Origin: a virus
Virus record (IMG/VR): IMGVR_UViG_3300032331_001284
Span: 1-24,971 of that record
Strand: one strand, 5' to 3'
DNA length: 24,971 nt
Shown: positions 8,086 through 15,362 of the stretch, piece by piece
Layout: the number at the start of each line of letters is the position of its first letter
Numbering within the stretch: position 1 is the first letter of the stretch
Position numbers and translations under genes: made by a program
The notes under the pieces: model-generated
Told to the model about the DNA's origin: nothing
Database searches by the model: none
Seen by the model: only the letters and a program-made list of their open reading frames with translations

Positions 8086-8910
8086 ATGAGCAAAGTCATG
8101 GTCACAGGTTCCGGTGGATTCATCGGAAGAGCAGTAGTAGGGGAACTTGCTTTCCGTGGCGTTGAGGTGGTGGAGTTTAACCTCCCCGATCACGACGTGC
8201 AGGATGCTAACGATGTCATCCTCACCTCACAGGGGTGCGACGGGGTGATTCACCTGGCCGGTGTGCTTGGCACTCATGAGCTTTTTGACACACCCCGCGT
8301 CGCAGTGGACGTAAACATCCACGGCAGTCTGAACGTGCTAGAAGCGTGTCGTATTAACGACATGCACTACGTCGGTATCACCATGCCCCAGGTATTCCCC
8401 TCCATCTACACGGCTACAAAGGTCGCCACCACCAAGCTGGCCACTGCCTACCGCCATACCCACGGTGTTCCTGTGTCCCATGTGCGGGCTTTCAACGCCT
8501 TTGGACCCGGTCAAGCGCACGGCCCCGGTCATCCGCAGAAGATCATCCCCACGTTCGCCTACAATGCATGGCATGGCATTCCTGTCCCCGTGTGGGGAGA
8601 CGGCACGCAGGGTGTAGACCTCATCCACACCCATGAGCTTGCCAAGATGCTGGTAGATGCACTCAAGTTTGGTGATGACGAGGTGTTCGACGGCGGTACA
8701 GGCACTCCGTGGACAGTCAACGAAGTTGTCAATGAGGTGTTCCGCATTGTCGACAAGCCGATCAATGTGGAATACCTCCCCATGCGCAGAGGCGAGACAC
8801 CCACCAGCATCGTAGCCACTGGAGAAGGTTGGGATCTCCTTGGCTGGAAGCCGCAGGACATTTCACTCGCTAGCACCGTCCACTGGTACAAGGACTTTGA
8901 ACCCAAGTGA
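8086..8910 (+). CDS. NAD-dependent sugar epimerase/dehydratase (extended SDR)
   Basis: 274 residues. The start has a good Shine-Dalgarno (AAGGGAG) and is separated from the previous gene by 9 bases. The Rossmann glycine motif is TGSGGFIG (7-14), and the acidic strand end is FNLPDHDV. The active-site pair is Y108-x3-K112 (YTATK). The C-terminal segment RRGETPTSIVATGEGWDLLGWKP resembles GalE/UDP-glucuronate epimerase family proteins, which act on NDP-sugars. The usual catalytic Ser/Thr sits in the SIYTATK neighbourhood. The enzyme likely makes or modifies the nucleotide sugar used by the adjacent transferases. It is slightly shorter than typical 300-340-residue family members. Confidence 0.92.
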   Translation: MSKVMVTGSGGFIGRAVVGELAFRGVEVVEFNLPDHDVQDANDVILTSQGCDGVIHLAGVLGTHELFDTPRVAVDVNIHGSLNVLEACRINDMHYVGITMPQVFPSIYTATKVATTKLATAYRHTHGVPVSHVRAFNAFGPGQAHGPGHPQKIIPTFAYNAWHGIPVPVWGDGTQGVDLIHTHELAKMLVDALKFGDDEVFDGGTGTPWTVNEVVNEVFRIVDKPINVEYLPMRRGETPTSIVATGEGWDLLGWKPQDISLASTVHWYKDFEPK

Positions 8911-9533
8911 AGATCACAGTGATGCGCTCCGTGTATGGAGCTTACGACAACCCAGTCCCCCTGCCCCCGCAGACTCTAGAGTTTGACGAGATTCTTGTGA
9001 CAGAGAGCAACGCTCCCCGTGCTCACATGCATCCTCGTCTGGCTGCAAAGCACGCAAAGTGCTGTCCTTGGGACTACACAGACGCTGACATGATCGTGTG
9101 GCTGGATGGATCTTTCCACGTCGTCCGTCCAGACTGGCTGGAGTTCATGCGTGATCAGTCTGAGGGTCACCTCATCTCCCAGTACACCCATCCGGTTCGC
9201 GATGATGTGCTCATTGAGGCTGACGTATCTGCCACCATGCTCAAGTACCAGTCGCAGGCAGTGCACGCCCAAGCGAACCACTACCTCAGCCTAGGACATC
9301 CCCGCCACTGGGGCATGTGGTCCACTGGTATCGCGGTGTACCGAATGTATGAACCTGAGCGTCTTCGTGCGTTTGGTAACCACTGGCTAGCAGAGCAGGT
9401 CCGTTGGACATACCAAGATCAGATCTCGCAGCCGCACGTACTCCGACTACACGGTCTTCGCCCCAATCCAATCGAAGGCGACCTGTATAACACTCCGTAC
9501 TTCTTCATGTATGGGCACGCCAGCGAGGCTTGA
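8907..9533 (+). CDS. TOD1/MUCI70-like glycosyltransferase (DUF616-type)
   Basis: 208 residues, GTG start in a GTGA overlap with the epimerase. The order of motifs recalls the DUF616/TOD1 hexosyltransferase-like family: an N-terminal strand with YGAYD, an aspartate motif IVWLDGSFHV (63-72), a THPVRDD loop (94-100) followed by an acidic segment, a WGMWSTGI turn, and a QDQIS segment near the C-terminus. In that family the Asp motif plays the role of the DxD of GT-A enzymes. The clustering with an epimerase and three GT2 enzymes supports a sugar-transfer role. The family assignment is by recall of the motif pattern and was not checked by a search. Confidence 0.78.
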   Translation: MKITVMRSVYGAYDNPVPLPPQTLEFDEILVTESNAPRAHMHPRLAAKHAKCCPWDYTDADMIVWLDGSFHVVRPDWLEFMRDQSEGHLISQYTHPVRDDVLIEADVSATMLKYQSQAVHAQANHYLSLGHPRHWGMWSTGIAVYRMYEPERLRAFGNHWLAEQVRWTYQDQISQPHVLRLHGLRPNPIEGDLYNTPYFFMYGHASEA

Positions 9534-9542
9534 TCATCTCGT

Positions 9543-10136
9543 ATGGACGTAACCGTCGTCATTCCTCACATCCCCGCTAGAGGGGGGTACTTAGCACAGG
9601 CTCTCCAGTCAGTGCGCAGGCAGACAGTGCCTGTTGCTGATGTGGTGGTAGAGCCTGACCTCACTATGGAGGGGGCCTGGGTCACTCGTAACCGAGGCAT
9701 GCTGAAGGTCGACACCTCCTGGACCGCGTTCCTGGATGATGACGATCAGCTACTTCCCCACCACGTAGAGCTACTCACTCACTACGCTTACGAGTTCGAC
9801 CTTGACTTCTGCTGGGGCTGGTATCAGGTGTTTGGTGAGGCTGGCGTAGACCCAATGCCTGAGAACCGTGGCAAGCAGTGGGACCCCGACAGCCCTCACT
9901 GCTTTCCCATCACGGTGTTGGTGAAGACGGAGTTCTTGCATTCCGCATACGAGCATATGGGCGGCTTTCAGCCAGACCCCGACAGCCTTGGTTCGTGGGA
10001 TGTTCAGGACCTTCCAGTGTGGCTTGACATCGTAAAGCGACAGGGTGCCAAGCACATGGCCTTCCCAGAGGCCACGTGGCGTTGGCGGTTCCACGGTCAC
10101 CACTCCTCTGGCTTACCCCTTCCTTGGCTATGGTAA
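9543..10136 (+). CDS. GT2-family glycosyltransferase (short)
   Basis: 197 residues from an ATG nine bases after the previous stop. It has a clear GT-A start, VTVVIPHIPARGGYLAQALQ, and a DxD-type motif AFLDDDDQLLP (62-72), followed by an aromatic stretch (FCWGWYQVFGEAG) and a late acceptor segment (MGGFQPDPDSLGSWDVQD). The C-terminus is cut short relative to common 250-300-residue GT2 enzymes, so it may depend on a partner. The stop overlaps the next ATG (the nuclease at 10130) by 7 bases. Confidence 0.88.
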   Translation: MDVTVVIPHIPARGGYLAQALQSVRRQTVPVADVVVEPDLTMEGAWVTRNRGMLKVDTSWTAFLDDDDQLLPHHVELLTHYAYEFDLDFCWGWYQVFGEAGVDPMPENRGKQWDPDSPHCFPITVLVKTEFLHSAYEHMGGFQPDPDSLGSWDVQDLPVWLDIVKRQGAKHMAFPEATWRWRFHGHHSSGLPLPWLW

Positions 10137-10498
10137 ACCGGGCAAAGCAGAAGGGCACCGACGCTGAGAACAGGGTGCGAGACTACGCCAAGCTGCGTGG
10201 GTGGGCGCACGCCGACCGTCTGACCCTGTCGGGCGTGAACGACCGTGGCGACATCCGTCTTGGTGATGGCATCGACTTCACCTTGGAGGTGAAGGGAGGG
10301 CAGGGGGCGCTGTCGTCTCCCCACTCCCATCTCAGGGAGTTGAAGACAGAGATGTCCAACAACGGACACCGCTTCGGTGCTGTCATCGCTAAGAAGCCAG
10401 GTAGCACACAGGTTGGCGAGGATTGGGTAGCCATGATGCCGGTATCGGTCCTGTTTGACCTGATAAATGTCCTATATGGGAAAGGCACCCCCTCTTAA
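10130..10498 (+). CDS. Second Holliday-junction-resolvase-like PD-(D/E)XK nuclease
   Basis: 122 residues from the ATG at 10130, which overlaps the end of the glycosyltransferase. The upstream in-frame ATG at 10076 is an internal position of that gene. Catalytic layout: E13 in the first helix (GTDAENRVRDYAK), D41 in NDRGDI, and E53-x-K55 (TLEVKGG), with a hydrophobic strand AVIAKK after a helix. This is the same fold class as the protein at 4941 but in a different subfamily. It is the last gene of the transcription unit. The sugar cassette between the two nucleases may have been inserted into an older recombination block. Confidence 0.8.
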   Translation: MVNRAKQKGTDAENRVRDYAKLRGWAHADRLTLSGVNDRGDIRLGDGIDFTLEVKGGQGALSSPHSHLRELKTEMSNNGHRFGAVIAKKPGSTQVGEDWVAMMPVSVLFDLINVLYGKGTPS

Positions 10499-10588
10499 AA
10501 ACTGGGTGCACCCCTGGTCAGGCAGCCTAGTAGGCCCCCACCTGCTATCCTTCTGTTACGTACTCAAACCGTTTAGAAGGAGTTCACC
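10499..10588 (+). promoter_or_regulatory. Intergenic promoter region with extended -10 element upstream of spoVS-like gene
   Basis: The 90-base gap is the first real gap after 8076-8085. It contains TGC-TATCCT (10543-10551), an extended -10 of the TGnTAnnnT kind. No convincing TTGACA-type -35 is visible 17-18 bases upstream. The gene then has a strong Shine-Dalgarno (AGAAGGAG) near 10577. The same core, CCTGCTA-nnn-TTCT, occurs in the next gap at 10871-10885, which suggests a shared promoter type. Confidence 0.5.
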
Positions 10589-10870
10589 ATGTCAGATGAA
10601 GCAGAAGACGTAATTAAGGTGTCTGGTTCCAGCAATCCGCAGAGTGTAGGTTCGATTCTCGCCCGCTCCGTTGTTGCTGGCCATTCTCCAAAGATGCGTG
10701 CCATTGGAGCTAGCGCTGTAAACCAGGCTACAAAGGCAGCCGCTATCGCTCGCGGATTCGTCGCCCCCCGAGGTATTGACCTTCTATTTCTCATTGGGTT
10801 TGATGATGTCCCAGGTGAGAACGGCGGCACCATTTCCAGTATGACATGGAAGCCGGTCGCACGAAGCTAA
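10589..10870 (+). CDS. SpoVS-like (stage V sporulation protein S) family protein
   Basis: 93 residues. It shows the SpoVS core: KVSGSSNPQSVGSILA at the N-terminus, then AIGASAVNQATKAAAIARGFVAP, a nearly word-for-word match to the family pattern. After GIDLLFLIGFDDV, the final strand ends in TWKPVAR. SpoVS is a small Alba-like fold, nucleic-acid-binding candidate that affects sporulation and cell division timing in Bacillus and is found across Actinobacteria and some phages. It lies alone between two extended -10 elements and has a strong ribosome binding site, so it is probably well expressed. Length matches the family (about 86-90). Confidence 0.93.
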   Translation: MSDEAEDVIKVSGSSNPQSVGSILARSVVAGHSPKMRAIGASAVNQATKAAAIARGFVAPRGIDLLFLIGFDDVPGENGGTISSMTWKPVARS

Positions 10871-10872
10871 CC

Positions 10873-10881
10873 TGCTAAGAT
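10873..10881 (+). promoter_or_regulatory. Candidate extended -10 promoter upstream of the disordered-protein block
   Basis: TGC-TAAGAT sits in the 35-base gap between the SpoVS-like gene and the next ATG. It shares CCTGCTA-nnn-TTCT-nn-TA with the element at 10541-10558. The next gene's AGGAGG lies about 15 bases downstream, so the leader would be short. No clear -35 is present. Confidence 0.45.
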
Positions 10882-10905
10882 TCTCATAGTTCTAAGGAGG
10901 ATTTC

Positions 10906-11559
10906 ATGGCAAGGAAGAAGCAGCAGACACCGGCAGCACCGGAACCCATCAAGCGCGATCCCACGCCTGATCCTGTCAAGTCGTACACCATGGTGAACGA
11001 CAATCCGAACCCACCCGAGCCTATGGGTATGGACCCACGCGTTGCCGCTCAGGAACGCAGCCTAGGCACAGGGTCGTCGCTCCACCGCAGGATTCTGGGT
11101 GAGCACGCATTCCACAGCTACATGTTTGGTCGTCGTGCTGTGGGAGTTGGGGACAGCGGTGTAGCCACTGGTGGCGGTGGGCCTCTTCCTGGTGGAGCCA
11201 TTGTTCGCAGGAACGGCGAAGTCGTTAAGTTCTCTGGTGCCCCCGCCCGCACTGATTATGGACTTGTGTCTGACCTTTCTGGTAACCAGGGTCAGGCAGG
11301 TCCCCGAGTCACGCACGTGCCTGGGAGTGAGCCTAGTTTCGCTGGTGCTGAACCAAACGAGATCCGTCTTGCCCAGGAGATGGTTAACCGTCAGCGCGAG
11401 ATTGAGAGCATGATGCGCGACTCCGGTGCCCCCGGCAAGGGAGCAGGCGGTAATACCAAGATGAACGATGTGGGCATGCGTGACGACACTCCCACATCGT
11501 TGCAGAACGCTCCAGTACGTAGCTGGATTGACGAAAGCATCAAACTCAAGAAGGACTGA
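10906..11559 (+). CDS. Hypothetical protein, Pro/Gly-rich and probably partly disordered
   Basis: 217 residues with a strong AAGGAGG at 10894-10900. The first 40 residues are Lys-rich then Pro-rich. A central segment (ERSLGTGSSLHRRILGEHA, then FHSYMFGRRAVGVG) is the only part that looks folded. The rest is Gly/Ser/Asp-rich, ending with a Trp-containing basic tail (RSWIDESIKLKKD). No family recognised. It heads a chain of small genes with similar composition that could encode virion-associated or scaffold-like proteins, but no structural gene is adjacent to confirm that. Confidence 0.85.
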   Translation: MARKKQQTPAAPEPIKRDPTPDPVKSYTMVNDNPNPPEPMGMDPRVAAQERSLGTGSSLHRRILGEHAFHSYMFGRRAVGVGDSGVATGGGGPLPGGAIVRRNGEVVKFSGAPARTDYGLVSDLSGNQGQAGPRVTHVPGSEPSFAGAEPNEIRLAQEMVNRQREIESMMRDSGAPGKGAGGNTKMNDVGMRDDTPTSLQNAPVRSWIDESIKLKKD

Positions 11560-11708
11560 TGAGTAAGAAGCATCGCTTTACAGACGAATACGACGAAGAA
11601 GAGGATGACTTTATTCGTAGGATTCCTGGAAGGTACCAAGGGATTCTTAAACAAGAGTCTGTAGAAAAGATCCAACATGACAAAGACAGTTGGTATTGGG
11701 GGTGGTGA
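11559..11708 (+). CDS. Hypothetical 49-residue acidic protein
   Basis: ATG at 11559 overlaps the previous stop (TGATG), and the TGA ends one base before the next ATG at 11710. The peptide starts with a basic MSKKHR, runs through an acidic patch (DEYDEEEDDF), and ends with WYWGW. It is not a shadow of another frame because no other plus-strand gene covers this stretch. The function is unknown. The coupled position in the disordered-protein chain is its main support. Confidence 0.68.
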   Translation: MSKKHRFTDEYDEEEDDFIRRIPGRYQGILKQESVEKIQHDKDSWYWGW

Positions 11709-11709
11709 A

Positions 11710-11853
11710 ATGCCAATGGAAGAAAGAATCATCTTTCGTAAGCCAGCTAGGCTAGTTTCCCAGAAGCAGACAGGACCACGCCCCATTCCACTGAGTACCG
11801 GGCGACCAGAGGCCGTTCAGGCATTCACTGAGGGCGTAGGAAATGGCCGCTAA
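11710..11853 (+). CDS. Hypothetical 47-residue protein
   Basis: ATG at 11710, one base after the preceding stop. An alternative in-frame ATG at 11677 would add 11 residues (MTKTVGIGGGE) but overlaps the gene before. The peptide is short, basic and Pro-rich (FRKPARLVSQKQTGPRPIPLS), with a Gly/Thr-rich end. The stop overlaps the start of the 159-residue gene at 11843 by 11 bases. No family recognised. Confidence 0.6.
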   Translation: MPMEERIIFRKPARLVSQKQTGPRPIPLSTGRPEAVQAFTEGVGNGR

Positions 11854-12322
11854 CTCGTTTACTTCCTGGCAAGGCGGTGGAGATCCCAATGGTCTGTTGG
11901 GGCCGACTCCGGTATTTAGAAGTGCTATCGACAAGGTCATGGTTGCTTGGGGCGCTGGTCCCGACACGCAATACCCAGACGGCTATTTGGGAACACAGCC
12001 CGCTACCAGTAGGCGTTCCGACAAGCTTCTCAACTCTGTGCACAGGACTAACTCTCGCCCCTACTCCAGGGGAGTGCACAAGGGTGAGCGCGTTAACCCA
12101 GGTGACTACATCTGGCCTGTAGAACTGAACATGTGGTCCGGTCTTGAGTTTGAAGCTAAGGGTATGAAATGGGCACCTGTGGGTGCCGACCCAGTCATGC
12201 TCACCAACGATGGCAAGGCTGGCCCCCGTGGTATTCCTCGCAACCTAGATCGTCCGCAAATGGAGATCATCGATCAGCAGAGGCGTTCTCGCCTTAAGTC
12301 ACTAGCCCCTGGATGGAAATGA
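11843..12322 (+). CDS. Hypothetical protein of the disordered-protein block
   Basis: 159 residues. The ATG at 11843 has a weak TAGGA just upstream. The segment TSRRSDKLLNSVHRTNSRPYSRG is basic and tyrosine/serine-rich. Around it are patterned stretches with many Trp, Pro and Gly (YIWPVELNMWSGLEFEAKGM). The C-terminus is basic (RSRLKSLAPGWK). The look is of a small structural or nucleic-acid-associated phage protein, but no motif allows a function. Confidence 0.82.
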   Translation: MAANSFTSWQGGGDPNGLLGPTPVFRSAIDKVMVAWGAGPDTQYPDGYLGTQPATSRRSDKLLNSVHRTNSRPYSRGVHKGERVNPGDYIWPVELNMWSGLEFEAKGMKWAPVGADPVMLTNDGKAGPRGIPRNLDRPQMEIIDQQRRSRLKSLAPGWK

Positions 12323-12651
12323 TGAACCTACAATGGAAACAGTTCAACTTTAACAATCCTAACCGTACTGGATTCCAGGCATACGCAGACGATGGGTCGG
12401 CTGAGGTCTACCCCAATGCCGTGACATACGCTTCCGACCCAGAGGGTGCTAAGTGGCACGGCAATGTTGATAGCTTCGACGCTCAAGGGTTTGTTGGTCC
12501 GTATCGCACTCCTTACCGTGCCAAGGTGGCGACTGAGTCGCTCAACAAGAGAATGCAAGGCGCTTACAGTGCAGAAGACCGTGAAGGCATTACGAAGTCC
12601 CGTACTCTGAAGAACGGTAGAAAGTCCGTGCACATCCGTGAGTGGTGGTAG
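12319..12651 (+). CDS. Hypothetical protein of the disordered-protein block
   Basis: 110 residues if begun at the ATG 12319, which gives the typical ATGA overlap. Other ATGs at 12313 and 12322 are in frame, so the start is uncertain by one or two codons. The N-terminal part is Asn/Gln/aromatic-rich (LQWKQFNFNNPNRTGFQ). The C-terminus is basic and Trp-ended (GRKSVHIREWW). A PYRTPYRAK stretch is reminiscent of the Pro/Tyr/Arg motifs in neighbours. No family recognised. Confidence 0.8.
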   Translation: MMNLQWKQFNFNNPNRTGFQAYADDGSAEVYPNAVTYASDPEGAKWHGNVDSFDAQGFVGPYRTPYRAKVATESLNKRMQGAYSAEDREGITKSRTLKNGRKSVHIREWW

Positions 12652-12655
12652 CACC

Positions 12656-12706
12656 ATGCCGTGGACTGCTACTGATGCGCACAAGCATGACAAGGTGGAT
12701 CACTGA
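12656..12706 (+). CDS. Candidate 16-residue micro-ORF
   Basis: ATG 12656 to TGA 12704-12706. The stop overlaps the next ATG (TGATG). The peptide, MPWTATDAHKHDKVDH, has the opening pattern M-P-W-T-x-x-D-A-x-x-H that I have seen at the start of small phage proteins; here it stops after 16 residues. It could be a leader that couples translation of the next gene, or a remnant of a longer protein. Confidence 0.42.
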   Translation: MPWTATDAHKHDKVDH

Positions 12707-13022
12707 TGGCTAATCAGCTACCTACAGCAGGTCCGTGGGCTTCTCGTTCCGAGATGCTGGTAGACCAGGCACTACGCAACGCCCTAGCCGCCTCTCCAGA
12801 CGAACTCCGCAAGATGCGCCCCATTGCATCTCCGCAACAGTTGTTCCCCGAGAGAACCGGGTTCGCAGCAAACCAGTCAGGAATCAATGAAGTTTTGAAT
12901 GTAGATAGGCGTACGCCGACATATCGCTCATGGGTTAGCGGCATTATGACGCAATCTAGTGTGATTTCGGACTACACTTGGGAAGGCAGCAGTCGTAACT
13001 CAATGAGCGAAGGGGTGTTCTG

Positions 13023-13023
<1 letters not shown>
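12706..13023 (+). CDS. Hypothetical protein of the disordered-protein block
   Basis: 105 residues. The ATG at 12706 overlaps the micro-ORF stop, and its TGA overlaps the next ATG (TGATG). There is one helical section (SRSEMLVDQALRNALAASPDELRKM, described by residues 14-38), then Pro/Asn/Ser-rich loops. VDRRTPTYRSW recalls basic/Tyr-rich patches in the neighbouring genes. There is no membrane segment and no recognised family. Confidence 0.82.
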
Positions 13024-14126
<1,103 letters not shown>

Positions 14127-14129
<3 letters not shown>

Positions 14130-14135
14130 TAGGAT
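14127..14135 (+). promoter_or_regulatory. Possible extended -10 element (TGATAGGAT) near the 69-residue gene
   Basis: TGA-TAGGAT overlaps the upstream stop codon and ends 7 bases before the ATG at 14143. This would place the transcription start at or near the start codon. No good -35 is visible 17-18 bases upstream, and the same AGGA could be a ribosome binding site, so this is ambiguous. Confidence 0.3.
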
Positions 14136-14142
14136 TTCAACT

Positions 14143-14352
14143 ATGGCAGTTAACGAAACACGCAGCATGAACGCAGACCTCCGTGAAGGACTCACTGACG
14201 GAGTGGTAAAGAAGAGCACTCCCGACCGTGGTGGTGTTGTACAGCCGTCCGCGCTCTACGGTCAGCTTCATAGTGGTATCGGACACTATGACACTCTAGT
14301 GTCGGCTGTTGCTAAGGCTGAAATGGCCTTGCGTCAAACCTCTCTGCGCTGA
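14143..14352 (+). CDS. Hypothetical 69-residue protein
   Basis: 69 residues. The first half is charged (RSMNADLREGLTDGVVKKSTPDRGG). The second half is a helix with Leu, Val and Ala (YGQLHSGIGHYDTLVSAVAKAEMALRQTSLR). No motif recognised. It follows the low-complexity protein after a 13-base gap and precedes a candidate promoter. It may belong to the same structural block. Confidence 0.75.
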   Translation: MAVNETRSMNADLREGLTDGVVKKSTPDRGGVVQPSALYGQLHSGIGHYDTLVSAVAKAEMALRQTSLR

Positions 14353-14358
14353 TACACT
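14329..14358 (+). promoter_or_regulatory. Candidate promoter TTGCGT-N18-TACACT
   Basis: -35-like TTGCGT at 14329-14334 and -10-like TACACT at 14353-14358, spaced by 18 bases, with TG at 14350-14351. It lies at the end of the 69-residue gene and 33 bases before the TTG start of the next gene. Same spacing as the promoters at 16791 and 18080. The -35 matches only partly. Confidence 0.45.
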
Positions 14359-14379
14359 CTTTCAACTCGTTCTCACATT

Positions 14380-14384
14380 AGGAG
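14380..14384 (+). promoter_or_regulatory. Ribosome binding site that decides the TTG start at 14392
   Basis: AGGAG at 14380-14384 lies 7 bases before TTG 14392, which is ideal spacing. The ATG at 14401, nine bases later, would be 16 bases away. The TTG is therefore the better start. Confidence 0.6.
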
Positions 14385-14391
14385 CATTAAC

Positions 14392-14871
14392 TTGGCACGC
14401 ATGTTGATTTGCCGCACCCACAATACTGTGGATGTGCTTCCCGACTATGACACTGAGCAGGACATGGCAGGTGAGCATGACTTTCACCTCCAAGAGCGCA
14501 TTCGCCAGCACCTGGACAAGTACGGCTCTGACCCTAACCGGCACGCGTCACTCATCATGCGCATTGAGGACGACGAGCTAGCTCTTCTTGATGCCTCCAA
14601 GCTCAAGCAGGCCATCCTTGACGACTCTTTGGAGTCGTACATCAAGGGAGAGCGCGAGCAGTACAAGCAAGACGCTCTCATGTGCTTCAACCTGCATAAC
14701 CGTCCCGTGTACGGCATGCCTGGTTGCACTGACTACCGAGATAGCAGCAGGGCTATTGGCATCACTAAGGGTCTGTCCTCAGAGGAGCGCATGTACGTTT
14801 GCGACTTCTGCCCGTACCAGTCGTACGTGGACCACGCAAAGCGCAAGGCTGCTGGGCTGTACGGACGGTGA
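14392..14871 (+). CDS. Hypothetical Cys-containing protein
   Basis: 159 residues from the TTG start supported by the AGGAG seven bases upstream. The protein is hydrophilic. Cysteine sites are C7 near the start (LICRTH), two Cys around 102-116 (MCFNLHNR and GMPGC), and a CDFC pair near 140. These could bind a metal. The middle is acidic-helical (LDASKLKQAILDDSLESYIKGE). The stop overlaps the next GTG by 4 bases. It starts a three-gene coupled set (14392-16807) with no recognised family. Confidence 0.82.
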   Translation: MARMLICRTHNTVDVLPDYDTEQDMAGEHDFHLQERIRQHLDKYGSDPNRHASLIMRIEDDELALLDASKLKQAILDDSLESYIKGEREQYKQDALMCFNLHNRPVYGMPGCTDYRDSSRAIGITKGLSSEERMYVCDFCPYQSYVDHAKRKAAGLYGR

Positions 14872-15362
14872 TCACCGTTAACTTCGCTGTGCTGGCAAGG
14901 CCAGGTGCTGACTTCGCTCAGCGCATTCCTGATGCAGACGGTCTTCGTTTGTGGAGGACGCTCCACGATCAGAACCTGGGCAGGGTCGCCATTGTCGTTG
15001 ATGACGATGTGCGCAGCGAACTCCTTGAATACTGGCTGAAGTCCCACAGCATTAAAGCTGCAATGTACGAGATTCTGGACTCTACCGACCCTGTCATCAA
15101 GGCAGAGAAGGTGCACCGGATGCTGGGATCGATGGGTCGTCCTAACGACTGGTATGTCGATGTGGACCCACGCACTGCTGCCCAGACACTGGCGCTGGGT
15201 ATCCCTACGCTTCTCATGTCTGTTCCCTATGTGGTGCGCCCAGAGTGGGGTTCCTCTCAGAGGACTGCTAGGCAGTGGGGCGACCTTGTGGATGAGATCG
15301 ACCGTCAAGCCATCATGCGGGCCGAGCGTAACTGGAACGAACCGGAGGACCTGCCCTCATGA
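14868..15362 (+). CDS. Hypothetical protein with a possible HAD-like fold
   Basis: 164 residues. The GTG at 14868 sits in a GTGA overlap and begins directly at a hydrophobic strand (ITVNFAVLARPGADF), so the longer frame from 14799 is rejected. RVAIVVDDDV (around 42) and a later DVDPRTAAQTLALGIPTLLMSVP segment resemble HAD-superfamily core strands and motif IV, but the N-terminal DxDx(T/V) nucleophile motif is not seen. It could be a degenerate or pseudo-phosphatase. The stop overlaps the next ATG (ATGA). Confidence 0.8.
   Translation: MITVNFAVLARPGADFAQRIPDADGLRLWRTLHDQNLGRVAIVVDDDVRSELLEYWLKSHSIKAAMYEILDSTDPVIKAEKVHRMLGSMGRPNDWYVDVDPRTAAQTLALGIPTLLMSVPYVVRPEWGSSQRTARQWGDLVDEIDRQAIMRAERNWNEPEDLPS

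Noticed and set aside
10641-10670. tRNA T-loop-like sequence GGTTCGATTCTC inside the SpoVS-like gene
   Set aside because: The flanking bases do not form a T-stem, no acceptor or anticodon arm is present, and the stretch is in frame in a well-matched protein.
14733-15308. Minus-strand ORF of 191 residues
   Set aside because: It shadows the coupled plus-strand pair at 14392 and 14868, and has no ribosome site or motif.
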